This document shows positions 1 to 6,812 of a stretch of DNA of 64,000 nucleotides, piece after piece. A model generated the notes under the pieces. The model did no database searches and was not told the DNA's origin. It worked only from the letters and a program-made list of their open reading frames with translations. Numbering within the stretch: position 1 is the stretch's first letter; every line of letters starts with the position of its first letter. The stretch is from positions 66,564 through 130,563 of the forward strand of contig MUCT01000033.1 in assembly GCA_002816585.1 (NCBI GenBank), read 5' to 3'. This stretch comes from SAR202 cluster bacterium Io17-Chloro-G6 (GTDB lineage: Bacteria > Chloroflexota > Dehalococcoidia > UBA3495). Position numbers and translations under genes: made by a program.

Positions 1-441
1 CGTGGGCCGGACTAAGCCTTGCAACACCCACGGCGGCAGTCCGCGCAAAACCGGTGTCAACGGCGCACCCAACAGAACCAATAGGGGCGCCATCATCCTA
101 AGCAGGAAGTGCTGGAGTTGATGGAAGGAGAGTAGATGCTCGCCCAGGTTGTCCAGGGGCGACTGGAGGGCGATGAAGATTAGGAACAAGCCGGTGAAGA
201 AAGATGCCTTCTGCCAGCGGCTGATGGGATGACTGGGCCGTTCCCAGTTGCTCAGACCGTTGAGATATAGGTAGGCGAACACCAATATGAGCAGGGTCGG
301 CAGCGGGTTCCAGTTCCAAGCGGTGAAAGGGTTCTGGCCGGCCTCGATGCCGCCGTGGGCGTGAACCCCCGGCACGGCCCATAGCAGTTGCAGCAGGACC
401 AGAGCGGGTACGACCATCAGTATCTTTCGTCCTAATCTCAT
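1..441 (-). CDS. CtaG-like (caa3-type) cytochrome oxidase assembly membrane protein, 5' part only
   Basis: Only the first 147 residues are inside the window; the gene runs off the left edge. The ATG is at 441. A signal-like hydrophobic stretch (about residues 7-28, ending AHA) is followed by membrane segments near 47-64 and 80-97 and by the motif HQLQHFLLRMMAPL from residue 107. That His-rich membrane motif is characteristic of the CtaG family, which delivers copper to or assembles haem-copper oxidases in the cytoplasmic membrane. The upstream gene, 19 bases away on the same strand, encodes an exported YtkA-like protein, a partner often found with copper and oxidase assembly genes. The Shine-Dalgarno signal is weak, so translation may be coupled to that gene. 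Family assignment is from motif reading; the C-terminal half is unseen. Confidence 0.72.
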   Translation of the reverse strand, partial: MRLGRKILMVVPALVLLQLLWAVPGVHAHGGIEAGQNPFTAWNWNPLPTLLILVFAYLYLNGLSNWERPSHPISRWQKASFFTGLFLIFIALQSPLDNLGEHLLSFHQLQHFLLRMMAPLLVLLGAPLTPVLRGLPPWVLQGLVRPT

Positions 442-460
442 AGCAGAAACGGCGCTGGGC

Positions 461-1027
461 TCAGCCCGGTGGCTCACCCTGTGCGGCCTCGCGCCGGCGG
501 CGATTGTTGCGTTTCACGCTCCACCAGATGTAGGCAATCCCCGCCATCATCAAAATAAATACGCCGAAGAAGACCAGACTCCCACTGGTGTAACGGTTGA
601 GGGCCGGAACTTCCAACGTCATTGCGGTGGCGCCGCCTTGGCCCAAAGAACTTGAAACGTCAACGTTGATTACCCACTCGCCAGTGGAGCCCAGATTCAT
701 GCGGACGTCGTACCGCTCCGGCATGTTCGGCGAGTTGAGGGCGGTGGCCCATCCCTCATATTCCTCCTCTTCGTTGTCGGCCATGATCACAACCCTGGCG
801 TCACCGACTACCTCGCCGGTATTGGCGTCGGTGATGAACAGGGCCATCTGGACAAACCCGGCGGCCAGATTGGAGTTAACCAGCACAACCCGCACCGAGT
901 GGGGTCCTGCGATGACGTTCACACCGCGCTCGTCTTCATCTTGGGCAGCGGCGGACAGCGGCGTCATCAGTAGCAGGACAACAGCCAAGGCAGACAGGCC
1001 AATGATTCTGAGTTTGATGCTAGCCAT
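461..1027 (-). CDS. Exported YtkA-like domain protein with C-terminal membrane anchor
   Basis: 188 residues. Residues 1-28 form a clear signal peptide (basic start, hydrophobic core, cleavage after SAAA). Residues about 38-140 are a beta-rich soluble domain with the pattern of YtkA/FixH-like immunoglobulin-type folds (V.VxLV.SNLxAGxxxM..FITDANTGE, then WVINVDV). Residues about 149-169 are a single membrane helix followed by a strongly basic cytoplasmic tail (KRNNRRRRE). The topology is therefore outside domain, anchor, inside tail. It lies just upstream of the CtaG-like gene and downstream of a CDF metal transporter, which suggests a role in metal handling or oxidase assembly at the outer face of the membrane. 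That role is inference; no metal ligands such as a Cys pair are visible. An AAGGAA motif sits just before the ATG. Confidence 0.62.
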   Translation of the reverse strand: MASIKLRIIGLSALAVVLLLMTPLSAAAQDEDERGVNVIAGPHSVRVVLVNSNLAAGFVQMALFITDANTGEVVGDARVVIMADNEEEEYEGWATALNSPNMPERYDVRMNLGSTGEWVINVDVSSSLGQGGATAMTLEVPALNRYTSGSLVFFGVFILMMAGIAYIWWSVKRNNRRRREAAQGEPPG

Positions 1028-1114
1028 AATTCCTTGTATCGAGCGTAATTCGGTTCGGACCGATTCTAATACGAATGTGAACTTGCTCGGGGATTCCTCA
1101 CAAACGGCACCCAG

Positions 1115-2083
1115 TCAGAATCCGCCGTTCTTGCCGGGTGCATGCACCCCAGGATGTTCGATATGGTGGTCTTCTTCGCACCCGTCCATTGAGCCTTCCA
1201 ACTGGATGGTCACGTGGCCGATACCAAATTCGGTGGATGCGATGTCCCGCAGCCGCTGCATCACGGGGTTGGGGTCCTCCATAACCGAGTCGTCAGCGGT
1301 AACATGAGCGCTCAGAGCATCATAACCGGTGGTGATCGACCAGGCATGTATGTCATGGACACCGGTAACACCGTCCAATTCCTCGAGGCGTTGGCACAGT
1401 AGATGCAGGTCCAGATGGGCCGGCGTTCCCTCCATCAGCACATGGACCACCTTCCAGAGCAGCCGGAAGGAACTGGCCAGTATCAAAACCCCAATAACTA
1501 TTCCAAATACCGGGTCGGCGATATCCCAGCCGAAGGCCAGAACCAGCACTCCAGCCGCGACCACTGCCACCGAGCCCAGGAGGTCGGCAATCACGTGCCG
1601 GAACGCGCCTTCGACGTTCAAGCTCTCCCCTGCTGACCGGTGCAGGACCCAAGCGGCAGCTACGTTCACCAGCAGACCAGCGGCGCCCACGCCCAACATC
1701 AGCGCGCCATCAACCTCGGGCGAAGCGCCGAAGCGCCGGGCGGCCTCGAAGAAGATCCAGGCTGCGATTAGCCAGAGGCTCAGGGCGTTCAACATGGCGG
1801 CCAGGACCTCGGTGCGCTGGAAACCGAAGGTCTGTTCGATGGATGCGGGGCGGTTGGCGATCCAGATTGCCAGGAGAGCCAGGCCGATGGCAGCCCCATC
1901 GGTGAGCATGTGCCCGGCGTCAGCGATAAGCGCCAGGCTGCCGGAGACCAAACCGCCGATCACCTCAGCCACCATGTATCCCATGATCAACGCCAGTGAG
2001 ATGCCAAGGCTGCGCCGGCTGGCGGAGCGGTGGTCGTGGTGGGGGCCAGAAGCCGAGGTGGCGGAGTGTTGGGTTGCGGCCAT
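1115..2083 (-). CDS. Cation diffusion facilitator (CDF/CzcD-ZitB type) metal efflux transporter
   Basis: 322 residues, the usual CDF length. A His-containing N-terminus (HHDH) precedes six predicted membrane helices. Helix II carries the metal-binding set D55, H58, D62 in ADAGHMLTD and helix V carries a second HxxxD in HVIADLLGS; together these are the transport site of zinc-type CDF proteins. The C-terminal soluble part (from about residue 215, with VTGVHDIHAWSITTGY) matches the cytoplasmic regulatory domain. Expected function is proton-driven export of Zn or a similar divalent ion. It is 87 bases upstream of the YtkA-like gene on the same strand. The start at 2083 has no strong ribosome binding site. 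Metal specificity cannot be told from sequence alone, although His at the helix II position favours zinc. Confidence 0.93.
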   Translation of the reverse strand: MAATQHSATSASGPHHDHRSASRRSLGISLALIMGYMVAEVIGGLVSGSLALIADAGHMLTDGAAIGLALLAIWIANRPASIEQTFGFQRTEVLAAMLNALSLWLIAAWIFFEAARRFGASPEVDGALMLGVGAAGLLVNVAAAWVLHRSAGESLNVEGAFRHVIADLLGSVAVVAAGVLVLAFGWDIADPVFGIVIGVLILASSFRLLWKVVHVLMEGTPAHLDLHLLCQRLEELDGVTGVHDIHAWSITTGYDALSAHVTADDSVMEDPNPVMQRLRDIASTEFGIGHVTIQLEGSMDGCEEDHHIEHPGVHAPGKNGGF

Positions 2084-2179
2084 CAGGGTGTTAGTCCGCG
2101 CCCGAAATATCTGCGGGGCGCCGCCGGTATACGGGCGCGAACCATTTTTGGAGTCCGATCGCCAGTGCGAAGGACCGCC

Positions 2180-2839
2180 CTAGAGTTGGAAGGTTTTCTT
2201 CCAAATACCGGGCGAACCGTCTGCGTGGGTCATGACGTCCCGCATGCGGCCGTTGTCGGGATGTATCTCCCGTTGTTTCAGCCACTCTGGGGTCTCCGAA
2301 ACATTCTCGTTCTCAAACTCGTAAACAGTGGCGTATTGGGGCGTGCCCCGAACGGCCTTCCAGCGGCGGCCACGGATGCAACCGGGCGCCTTTTCATAGT
2401 TGGGCACGTAAACCCCACTGTACCATTTGTTCCACTCTTCGTCGTTGGCGGGCGGAACGTCCATCCGGCCGATCTGCAAAGCGTCTGCCATATCGCTATT
2501 GGCGATGTCGCTGCTTAGGGAGGTGGGGTGGATCATGTCATAAACATTGTTGATAAAGTTGGTCCCAATGAGGCTGGGCGACACCCGCTGTCCCCACTCG
2601 GTGCGGGGCCGGTTCTTGAAGGCATCGGTATTCACCACGTCGGCATTTTCCAACTCGTAGACGGCCATGTGCTTGGGGCCGCTCTTGGTGGCCTCGTAGC
2701 GGGCGGCGTTGAGCACGCCGGGGACCGACAGCAACTCCTTCAGGTGTTCCTCGTTGTACCACTTGTTGAAGTCCTCTTCTTTGTCGGCTGGTATGTCGGC
2801 CCAGACAATCATCAGGCCGGTGCCTTTCTTGTTAGCCAT
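2180..2839 (-). CDS. Tandem dimeric alpha/beta-barrel (EthD-like) protein
   Basis: 219 residues from the ATG at 2839, chosen over the in-frame ATG at 2851 because GGAGGC lies five bases before it and the protein then starts MANKKGTG. Two copies of a ferredoxin-like alpha/beta unit are visible: residues about 6-105 (IVWADIPADKEEDFNKWYN..H) and about 120-215 (MDVPPANDEEWNKWYSGVYVPN). The pattern of a small-molecule-facing strand followed by W-Y and a helix is typical of EthD and related dimeric alpha/beta-barrel proteins. Function of these proteins ranges from catalysis to ligand binding and is unknown here. It sits in the same-strand run with an alpha/beta hydrolase and CoA-linked enzymes. A single-copy relative is encoded at 10776-11105. 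Confidence 0.7.
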   Translation of the reverse strand: MANKKGTGLMIVWADIPADKEEDFNKWYNEEHLKELLSVPGVLNAARYEATKSGPKHMAVYELENADVVNTDAFKNRPRTEWGQRVSPSLIGTNFINNVYDMIHPTSLSSDIANSDMADALQIGRMDVPPANDEEWNKWYSGVYVPNYEKAPGCIRGRRWKAVRGTPQYATVYEFENENVSETPEWLKQREIHPDNGRMRDVMTHADGSPGIWKKTFQL

Positions 2840-2920
2840 TGCTGCCTCCAAATTCCGTTTGGTTTTTCCAGGTCAGGTGGTGCCATGATAACCAGGGCCG
2901 CCGGGTTTGGCTACCAAGAC

Positions 2921-3652
2921 TCAGATCGAGACCAAGTGAGCGGCCAATTCCACCGGTGCCGACAGGAATGGAGAGTGTCCGGTATTCATTGTTATGGTCC
3001 GGTGGCAGGGGATGTTGCCCTGCATCTCCCTCTGATACGGTAGCCCAAGGGCGCCGTCCAGCTCGCATTCGATGTAGACCTTGGGAACCCGGCCATAGTT
3101 CGCCTCCGTGGTGTTCAGAGGGTCCATCAAGGGGCCGGCGGGTTGGGGAACGACCATGGACTTGGCCCAGGCGACATCGTCATCGGAGCAATCGTTATAG
3201 AACCTATCTTTGAGCGTTTCCTCGGGGAACGAGATCGTGCTGAGGTCATCCGAAACCGTCCACGAATCCCGCTGCAATGCCGCGCGGACAGCATCAGATT
3301 CACGGGAATCGACCGTCATCATCGCCTGGCCGGACCCAAGCAACAGTGCGGTCAAATAGACCAGGGAACGAATTTTGTCAGGTCGGTACTCGGCGGCCCG
3401 GGTGATGGTGAGTCCGCCCAGGCTGTGGCCAACCAAAACCACCGGCTCTTTCAGTTGGTCCAATATCTTGCAAACGTGATTGGCGTAGGTATCCAAGGTG
3501 ACCCGGGCCGCGGGTATATCGAACTCGCCGTAGGTATTGCCGGGCAGATCGACGGCGACCGCCTCGTGGCCTTGCGCCTCCAACAATGGGACGACTTTAT
3601 CCCAGCACCATGAGCCATGTGACGCGCCGTGCACAAGTACGAAAGTTGTCAT
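2921..3652 (-). CDS. Alpha/beta hydrolase (esterase/methylesterase-like)
   Basis: 243 residues with a compact alpha/beta-hydrolase fold. The oxyanion-hole motif LVHGASHGSWCW is at residues about 6-17, the nucleophile elbow GHSLGG (Ser) near residue 80, an acidic residue candidate in ECELDGAL near 203, and the catalytic His in NTGHSPF near 227. The arrangement and short length resemble the EstC/hydroxynitrile-lyase/methylesterase branch. Substrate unknown, probably an ester or lactone. A strong GGAGG Shine-Dalgarno is eight bases from the ATG at 3652. Neighbours on the same strand are a phosphatase upstream and the tandem barrel protein downstream, separated by 57 and 81 bases, so co-transcription is possible but a hairpin lies in the upstream gap. 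Confidence 0.85.
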   Translation of the reverse strand: MTTFVLVHGASHGSWCWDKVVPLLEAQGHEAVAVDLPGNTYGEFDIPAARVTLDTYANHVCKILDQLKEPVVLVGHSLGGLTITRAAEYRPDKIRSLVYLTALLLGSGQAMMTVDSRESDAVRAALQRDSWTVSDDLSTISFPEETLKDRFYNDCSDDDVAWAKSMVVPQPAGPLMDPLNTTEANYGRVPKVYIECELDGALGLPYQREMQGNIPCHRTITMNTGHSPFLSAPVELAAHLVSI

Positions 3653-3669
3653 GTACTGCCTCCGAGATT

Positions 3670-3708
3670 GGCTGTCAGTTGCCAGTTGGCAGCTTACAAC
3701 TAACAGCC
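3670..3708. repeat. Imperfect hairpin between phosphatase and hydrolase genes
   Basis: GGCTGTCAGTTG (3670-3681) pairs with CAACTAACAGCC (3697-3708) with a single mismatch, around an inner TGCCA/TGGCA. There is no T-run on either side, so this may be an RNA processing or partial termination hairpin or a dispersed intergenic repeat. Similar CTGA/CAGCT-rich wording recurs near 36817 and 49170. Confidence 0.5.
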
Positions 3709-3709
3709 T

Positions 3710-4447
3710 TTACGTGAGCATGGACTCCCTGAAGCTGTCGATGGTGGCTTGTTGGACTCCATGTTGGAGCAAGTAGGCTTCGGAGCCGCCAAATTCGCTC
3801 TGGGTGACGTCCAGAAATCTCTCTATGGCCACTTTGGGAGCGATTATCCCTTCCCGGGTGGAATTCTCGAAGCCAGGCATCTTCCTGATCCGCGCGAGGA
3901 TGCCGTCAATTACCTCGTTGGTCATCAAGAAATCGGCCACGATGTCCTCTCGGCTCACTCCCAGCACGGCCAGGACGGTCGCGCCGAGAACGCCGGTCCG
4001 GTCCTTACCCGCGCTGCAGTGAAACAATGCCGGTTGGTTCAGATCTTGGGCCAATGTGGTGAATGCTTGGGCCATCAAAGTGCCCGCATTCTGGAGGATC
4101 CATTGGTAAATCAGCGAAAGCCGGTTCTCCGAGTCCTCACCGGAGGTTGGTGGTTCAATTCCGCGTCGCTCAAGGAACGGGAAATTGTGGTAGGCGATAC
4201 CCGAGAGGGCAAGGAGGCCACGGCCGTCGTCCAGAACTCCGTTGCTGCTGCGAAGATCGATCACAGTCGTGATTCCCAGCGTCCCGGTGATGGTATGAAC
4301 GTCGGCCTCGGTCAACGTGTTCGGGGCGTCGGCCCGGAAGAGACGCCGCCACTTGACAGAGCGCCCGCCGGTGGCGGGATAGCCGCCCAAGTCTCGGAAA
4401 TTGACGCAGCCGTCCAGAGGAATCCGCCTTTCTAACTCTTCAGTCAT
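3710..4447 (-). CDS. Tyrosine-protein phosphatase (atypical, SidA/Y-phosphatase3 type)
   Basis: 245 residues from the ATG at 4447. A longer reading from 4567 is possible, but its first 40 residues overlap the preceding gene and look non-native. The active-site loop HCSAGKDRTG gives the CX5R signature of protein tyrosine phosphatases (Cys nucleophile, Arg phosphate ligand, extra Lys). The N-terminal VNFRDLGGY and VIDLRS motifs are diagnostic for the bacterial Y-phosphatase3 family, which also contains lipid phosphatases. Expected reaction is hydrolysis of a phosphotyrosine or phosphoinositide-like substrate in the cytoplasm. It lies 13 bases downstream of the CitE-like gene. Why a phosphatase sits with CoA-linked catabolic genes is unclear. 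Confidence 0.87.
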   Translation of the reverse strand: MTEELERRIPLDGCVNFRDLGGYPATGGRSVKWRRLFRADAPNTLTEADVHTITGTLGITTVIDLRSSNGVLDDGRGLLALSGIAYHNFPFLERRGIEPPTSGEDSENRLSLIYQWILQNAGTLMAQAFTTLAQDLNQPALFHCSAGKDRTGVLGATVLAVLGVSREDIVADFLMTNEVIDGILARIRKMPGFENSTREGIIAPKVAIERFLDVTQSEFGGSEAYLLQHGVQQATIDSFRESMLT

Positions 4448-4460
4448 GATTCGGGGCGGC

Positions 4461-5360
4461 CTAAGCCCCTTCCACCCCCATATCTTTTGCCATCGCCAGC
4501 ATGGTGCGGGCGGTCTCTTCGTGGGCGATGTCCACCATGTCTCCTCCAAACGTAACTGCGGCGCCACCGGTGGCCCGCATGTCCTCCATGGCTTTGACCA
4601 GGCCTTGCCAGTGTTTCACATCTTCCGGTGTGGGCGAGAACACCTCGTTGACCACCGGGACGTGGGAAGGATGAATCAGATGCATACCCGTGTAGCCCAA
4701 CTGCCGCAGTTGGATGGCCAAAGCCCGGAGTCCTTCCAGATTGTGGATGTCCATCCAGCCGCCGCTCATGGGATAAGGCACTCCGGCGGACCGGACGTCG
4801 ATCAGAACTTTAGATTTCAGATACAGGGTTTCCAGGCCCTCTTGAGTCCACTGAAATCCAATGGACCGGGCAGTGTCGCCGCCTTTGCCTCCGCTGCCGC
4901 CCATGTGGGCGACCCGGGGGGACGCTGTGGCGATCTCGTAGGACAACCGGATGCTTGTCGCGGTCTCCATTCCGGGGTCGATGAATATGGAGCCCACCTC
5001 CACGCCGGCTTTGCGCTCAAAATGAGACAGCAGATTATCGACTTCCACAACGTCGGCCGGGCTCTCGACCTTGGGAAGCAGAACGCAATAGAGTTGGGGG
5101 CAGGTCACGGCCTCAAGGTCTCCGCCGGTGAGGCCAGTCTCAAGCCGGTTGACCCTGACGGTCAATGTCGGTTTCTCGCCGCCAAGTTCCTCCAGCATCT
5201 TGCGGACCAGGCTGCGAGCCTCCGCTTTGTTGGGAATTGGCACCGAGTCCTCCAGGTCCAAGATCAGCGCGTCGGACCCGTATTGGGGAGCCTTGCGCAT
5301 CCAGTCTTCCTTGTTTCCTGGGACGTACATCGACGTCCGCAGCGGCCGGGCCTTTGCCAT
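4461..5360 (-). CDS. HpcH/HpaI-CitE family lyase (malyl-CoA/citramalyl-CoA lyase-like)
   Basis: 299 residues, the normal length for CitE-type lyases. Visible motifs are the N-terminal RTSMYVPGN, the metal-site strand LILDLEDSVP near residue 33, the Arg-containing VRVNRLETG, and a C-terminal HPSHVPVVNEVFSPT that in the family closes over the CoA end. These enzymes cleave or form 3-hydroxy-acyl-CoA thioesters such as malyl-CoA, beta-methylmalyl-CoA or citramalyl-CoA with Mg. The gene follows a class III CoA-transferase by 28 bases, and a transferase-lyase pair of this kind is known from the 3-hydroxypropionate bicycle and from itaconate or citramalate breakdown. Exact substrate is inference. 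GGAG precedes the ATG. Confidence 0.85.
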   Translation of the reverse strand: MAKARPLRTSMYVPGNKEDWMRKAPQYGSDALILDLEDSVPIPNKAEARSLVRKMLEELGGEKPTLTVRVNRLETGLTGGDLEAVTCPQLYCVLLPKVESPADVVEVDNLLSHFERKAGVEVGSIFIDPGMETATSIRLSYEIATASPRVAHMGGSGGKGGDTARSIGFQWTQEGLETLYLKSKVLIDVRSAGVPYPMSGGWMDIHNLEGLRALAIQLRQLGYTGMHLIHPSHVPVVNEVFSPTPEDVKHWQGLVKAMEDMRATGGAAVTFGGDMVDIAHEETARTMLAMAKDMGVEGA

Positions 5361-5388
5361 CTGGGGCTCCTTGCTTCGCTGTCTGCTT

Positions 5389-6615
5389 TTAAACTACATT
5401 TTCTTTTTCGAGTTGGGCGATCTCCTGGTCGGTCAGACCTAGGAATTTGGAGAATATCTCTTGGTTATGCATGCCCAGGGTGGGTGCTCCGGCCACTTTG
5501 GGCAGCTCGCCGCCGGAGAACTTGACTGGAAATCCGGAGGCCACTCCTTCGACCGGCCCTTCCATGGCGGCGTGTAGCATGGGAATTAGGCTCCCCCGGT
5601 CCCAGAAATGCTGGTCCTCCATTACTTGCTCGGCGGTCCGAACCGGGGCGCAGGGCACGTCGTGCTCTTCCAGGCGCTGCAATGCCCCTTCCAGAGTGAA
5701 CTCGCCAAGCAGGCCCTGTATCTCTTGGCGGGCCTCTTCCACATTGATGGTACGGGCCACGTAATCACTGAAGCGCGGGTCCTCCAGCAGTCCGGGCGCG
5801 TCCAAGGCCCGGGACAAACGCCCCCACTGGTCATCGCTGGTGACGGTCAGGGACAGGTCGCCATTCTTGGTTTCGTACAGGCCGGTGGGTCCACTTCGGC
5901 TGATGTTTCCAGTACGCAGGGGCTGGCCGTCGGCGATGGTCTCTTCCAGGTTCTCCATAAACATCAGCGACACCAATGTGTCCATCATGGACACGTCCAG
6001 GTACTGGCCCTGACCAGTGCGGTCCTTCTCGCGCAGGGCGGCCAATATGGAGTAGCAGGCGAACATGGGCGTGACCAAGTCACCGATATAGAACCCGACC
6101 TTGACGGGTGGGCGGTCTTCTTCTCCGTTGATGTCCATCAGCCCGCTCATGCCCTGGATCTGCGGGTCGTGAGCGGGTTTGTCCGCATAGGGGCCGGTCT
6201 GGCCGTAACCGGAGATGGAGCAGTAGACGATGCCGGGATTAACTTTGGCGACCTCATCGTAGCCCAGTCCGATGCGGCGCAGAGAGCCTGGGGCCAGGTT
6301 CTCCAAAACGACGTCGCACTCTTTGGCCAGGTCCAGAAACATCTGTTTGCCCTTGGGATTCTTCAAGTCGATGGTCACACTCTTCACGCCTTGAGTACGC
6401 TTGAGGAAACGGGTGGAGATGTCAGATTCGGTCTGGCGTTGGGCGTTGGTTCCCTTTGGTCCGGAAAATGGACCGTTGCCCCGAACGGGGTCTCCCTTGC
6501 CCGGTATCTCGACTTTGATCACCTCGGCGCCCATGCGTGCGAGGTTCATGCTGCAGAAGGGCCCCGCAAGATACACGGTGACACACAGCACTTTAACGTC
6601 TTTCAGTGGTTCCAT
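5389..6615 (-). CDS. CaiB/BaiF family (class III) CoA-transferase
   Basis: 408 residues from ATG 6615, preferred over the ATG at 6630 because GAGGA lies five bases before it. The family opening LKDVKVLCVTVYLAGPF, the ARMGAEVIKVE strand, the L.P..LRRIGLGYDEV helix and the AHDPQIQGMSGLM segment, whose Asp is the predicted covalent thioester acceptor, are all present. The reaction is transfer of CoA between carboxylic acids without free acyl anhydride. The CitE-type lyase gene follows directly, so the pair may activate and split a hydroxydicarboxylic acid. The gene is the first of the leftward run and is divergent from the molybdopterin enzyme gene, with 197 bases between the starts. Confidence 0.92.
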   Translation of the reverse strand: MEPLKDVKVLCVTVYLAGPFCSMNLARMGAEVIKVEIPGKGDPVRGNGPFSGPKGTNAQRQTESDISTRFLKRTQGVKSVTIDLKNPKGKQMFLDLAKECDVVLENLAPGSLRRIGLGYDEVAKVNPGIVYCSISGYGQTGPYADKPAHDPQIQGMSGLMDINGEEDRPPVKVGFYIGDLVTPMFACYSILAALREKDRTGQGQYLDVSMMDTLVSLMFMENLEETIADGQPLRTGNISRSGPTGLYETKNGDLSLTVTSDDQWGRLSRALDAPGLLEDPRFSDYVARTINVEEARQEIQGLLGEFTLEGALQRLEEHDVPCAPVRTAEQVMEDQHFWDRGSLIPMLHAAMEGPVEGVASGFPVKFSGGELPKVAGAPTLGMHNQEIFSKFLGLTDQEIAQLEKENVV

Positions 6616-6812
6616 AACTTCCTCGGTCATTCATGGTCCGGCAAGTACGGTCCGGGGAATTGCCGTCCCGCCTGGGGACCGGCCGTTCTGACCGGTCCGA
6701 TGGCAGAATTTAACGGGGTATATTCGACGGCCATTCTCTCATAGAATCGGCTTGCTGTGGTACAATTTTCCCTACTCCAGGCAGGCTCCAAATTACGTGT
6801 GAGGTAGACTCG

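Noticed and set aside
1329..2183. Long open frame on plus across the CDF gene
   Set aside because: It is antisense to a clear CDF transporter with intact motifs; the translation is rich in Ser, Arg and Pro as expected of a shadow frame.
6761..6766. TACAAT as promoter of the molybdopterin gene
   Set aside because: The -10 box is good, but no -35 box at 16-18 bases; not listed as a promoter.
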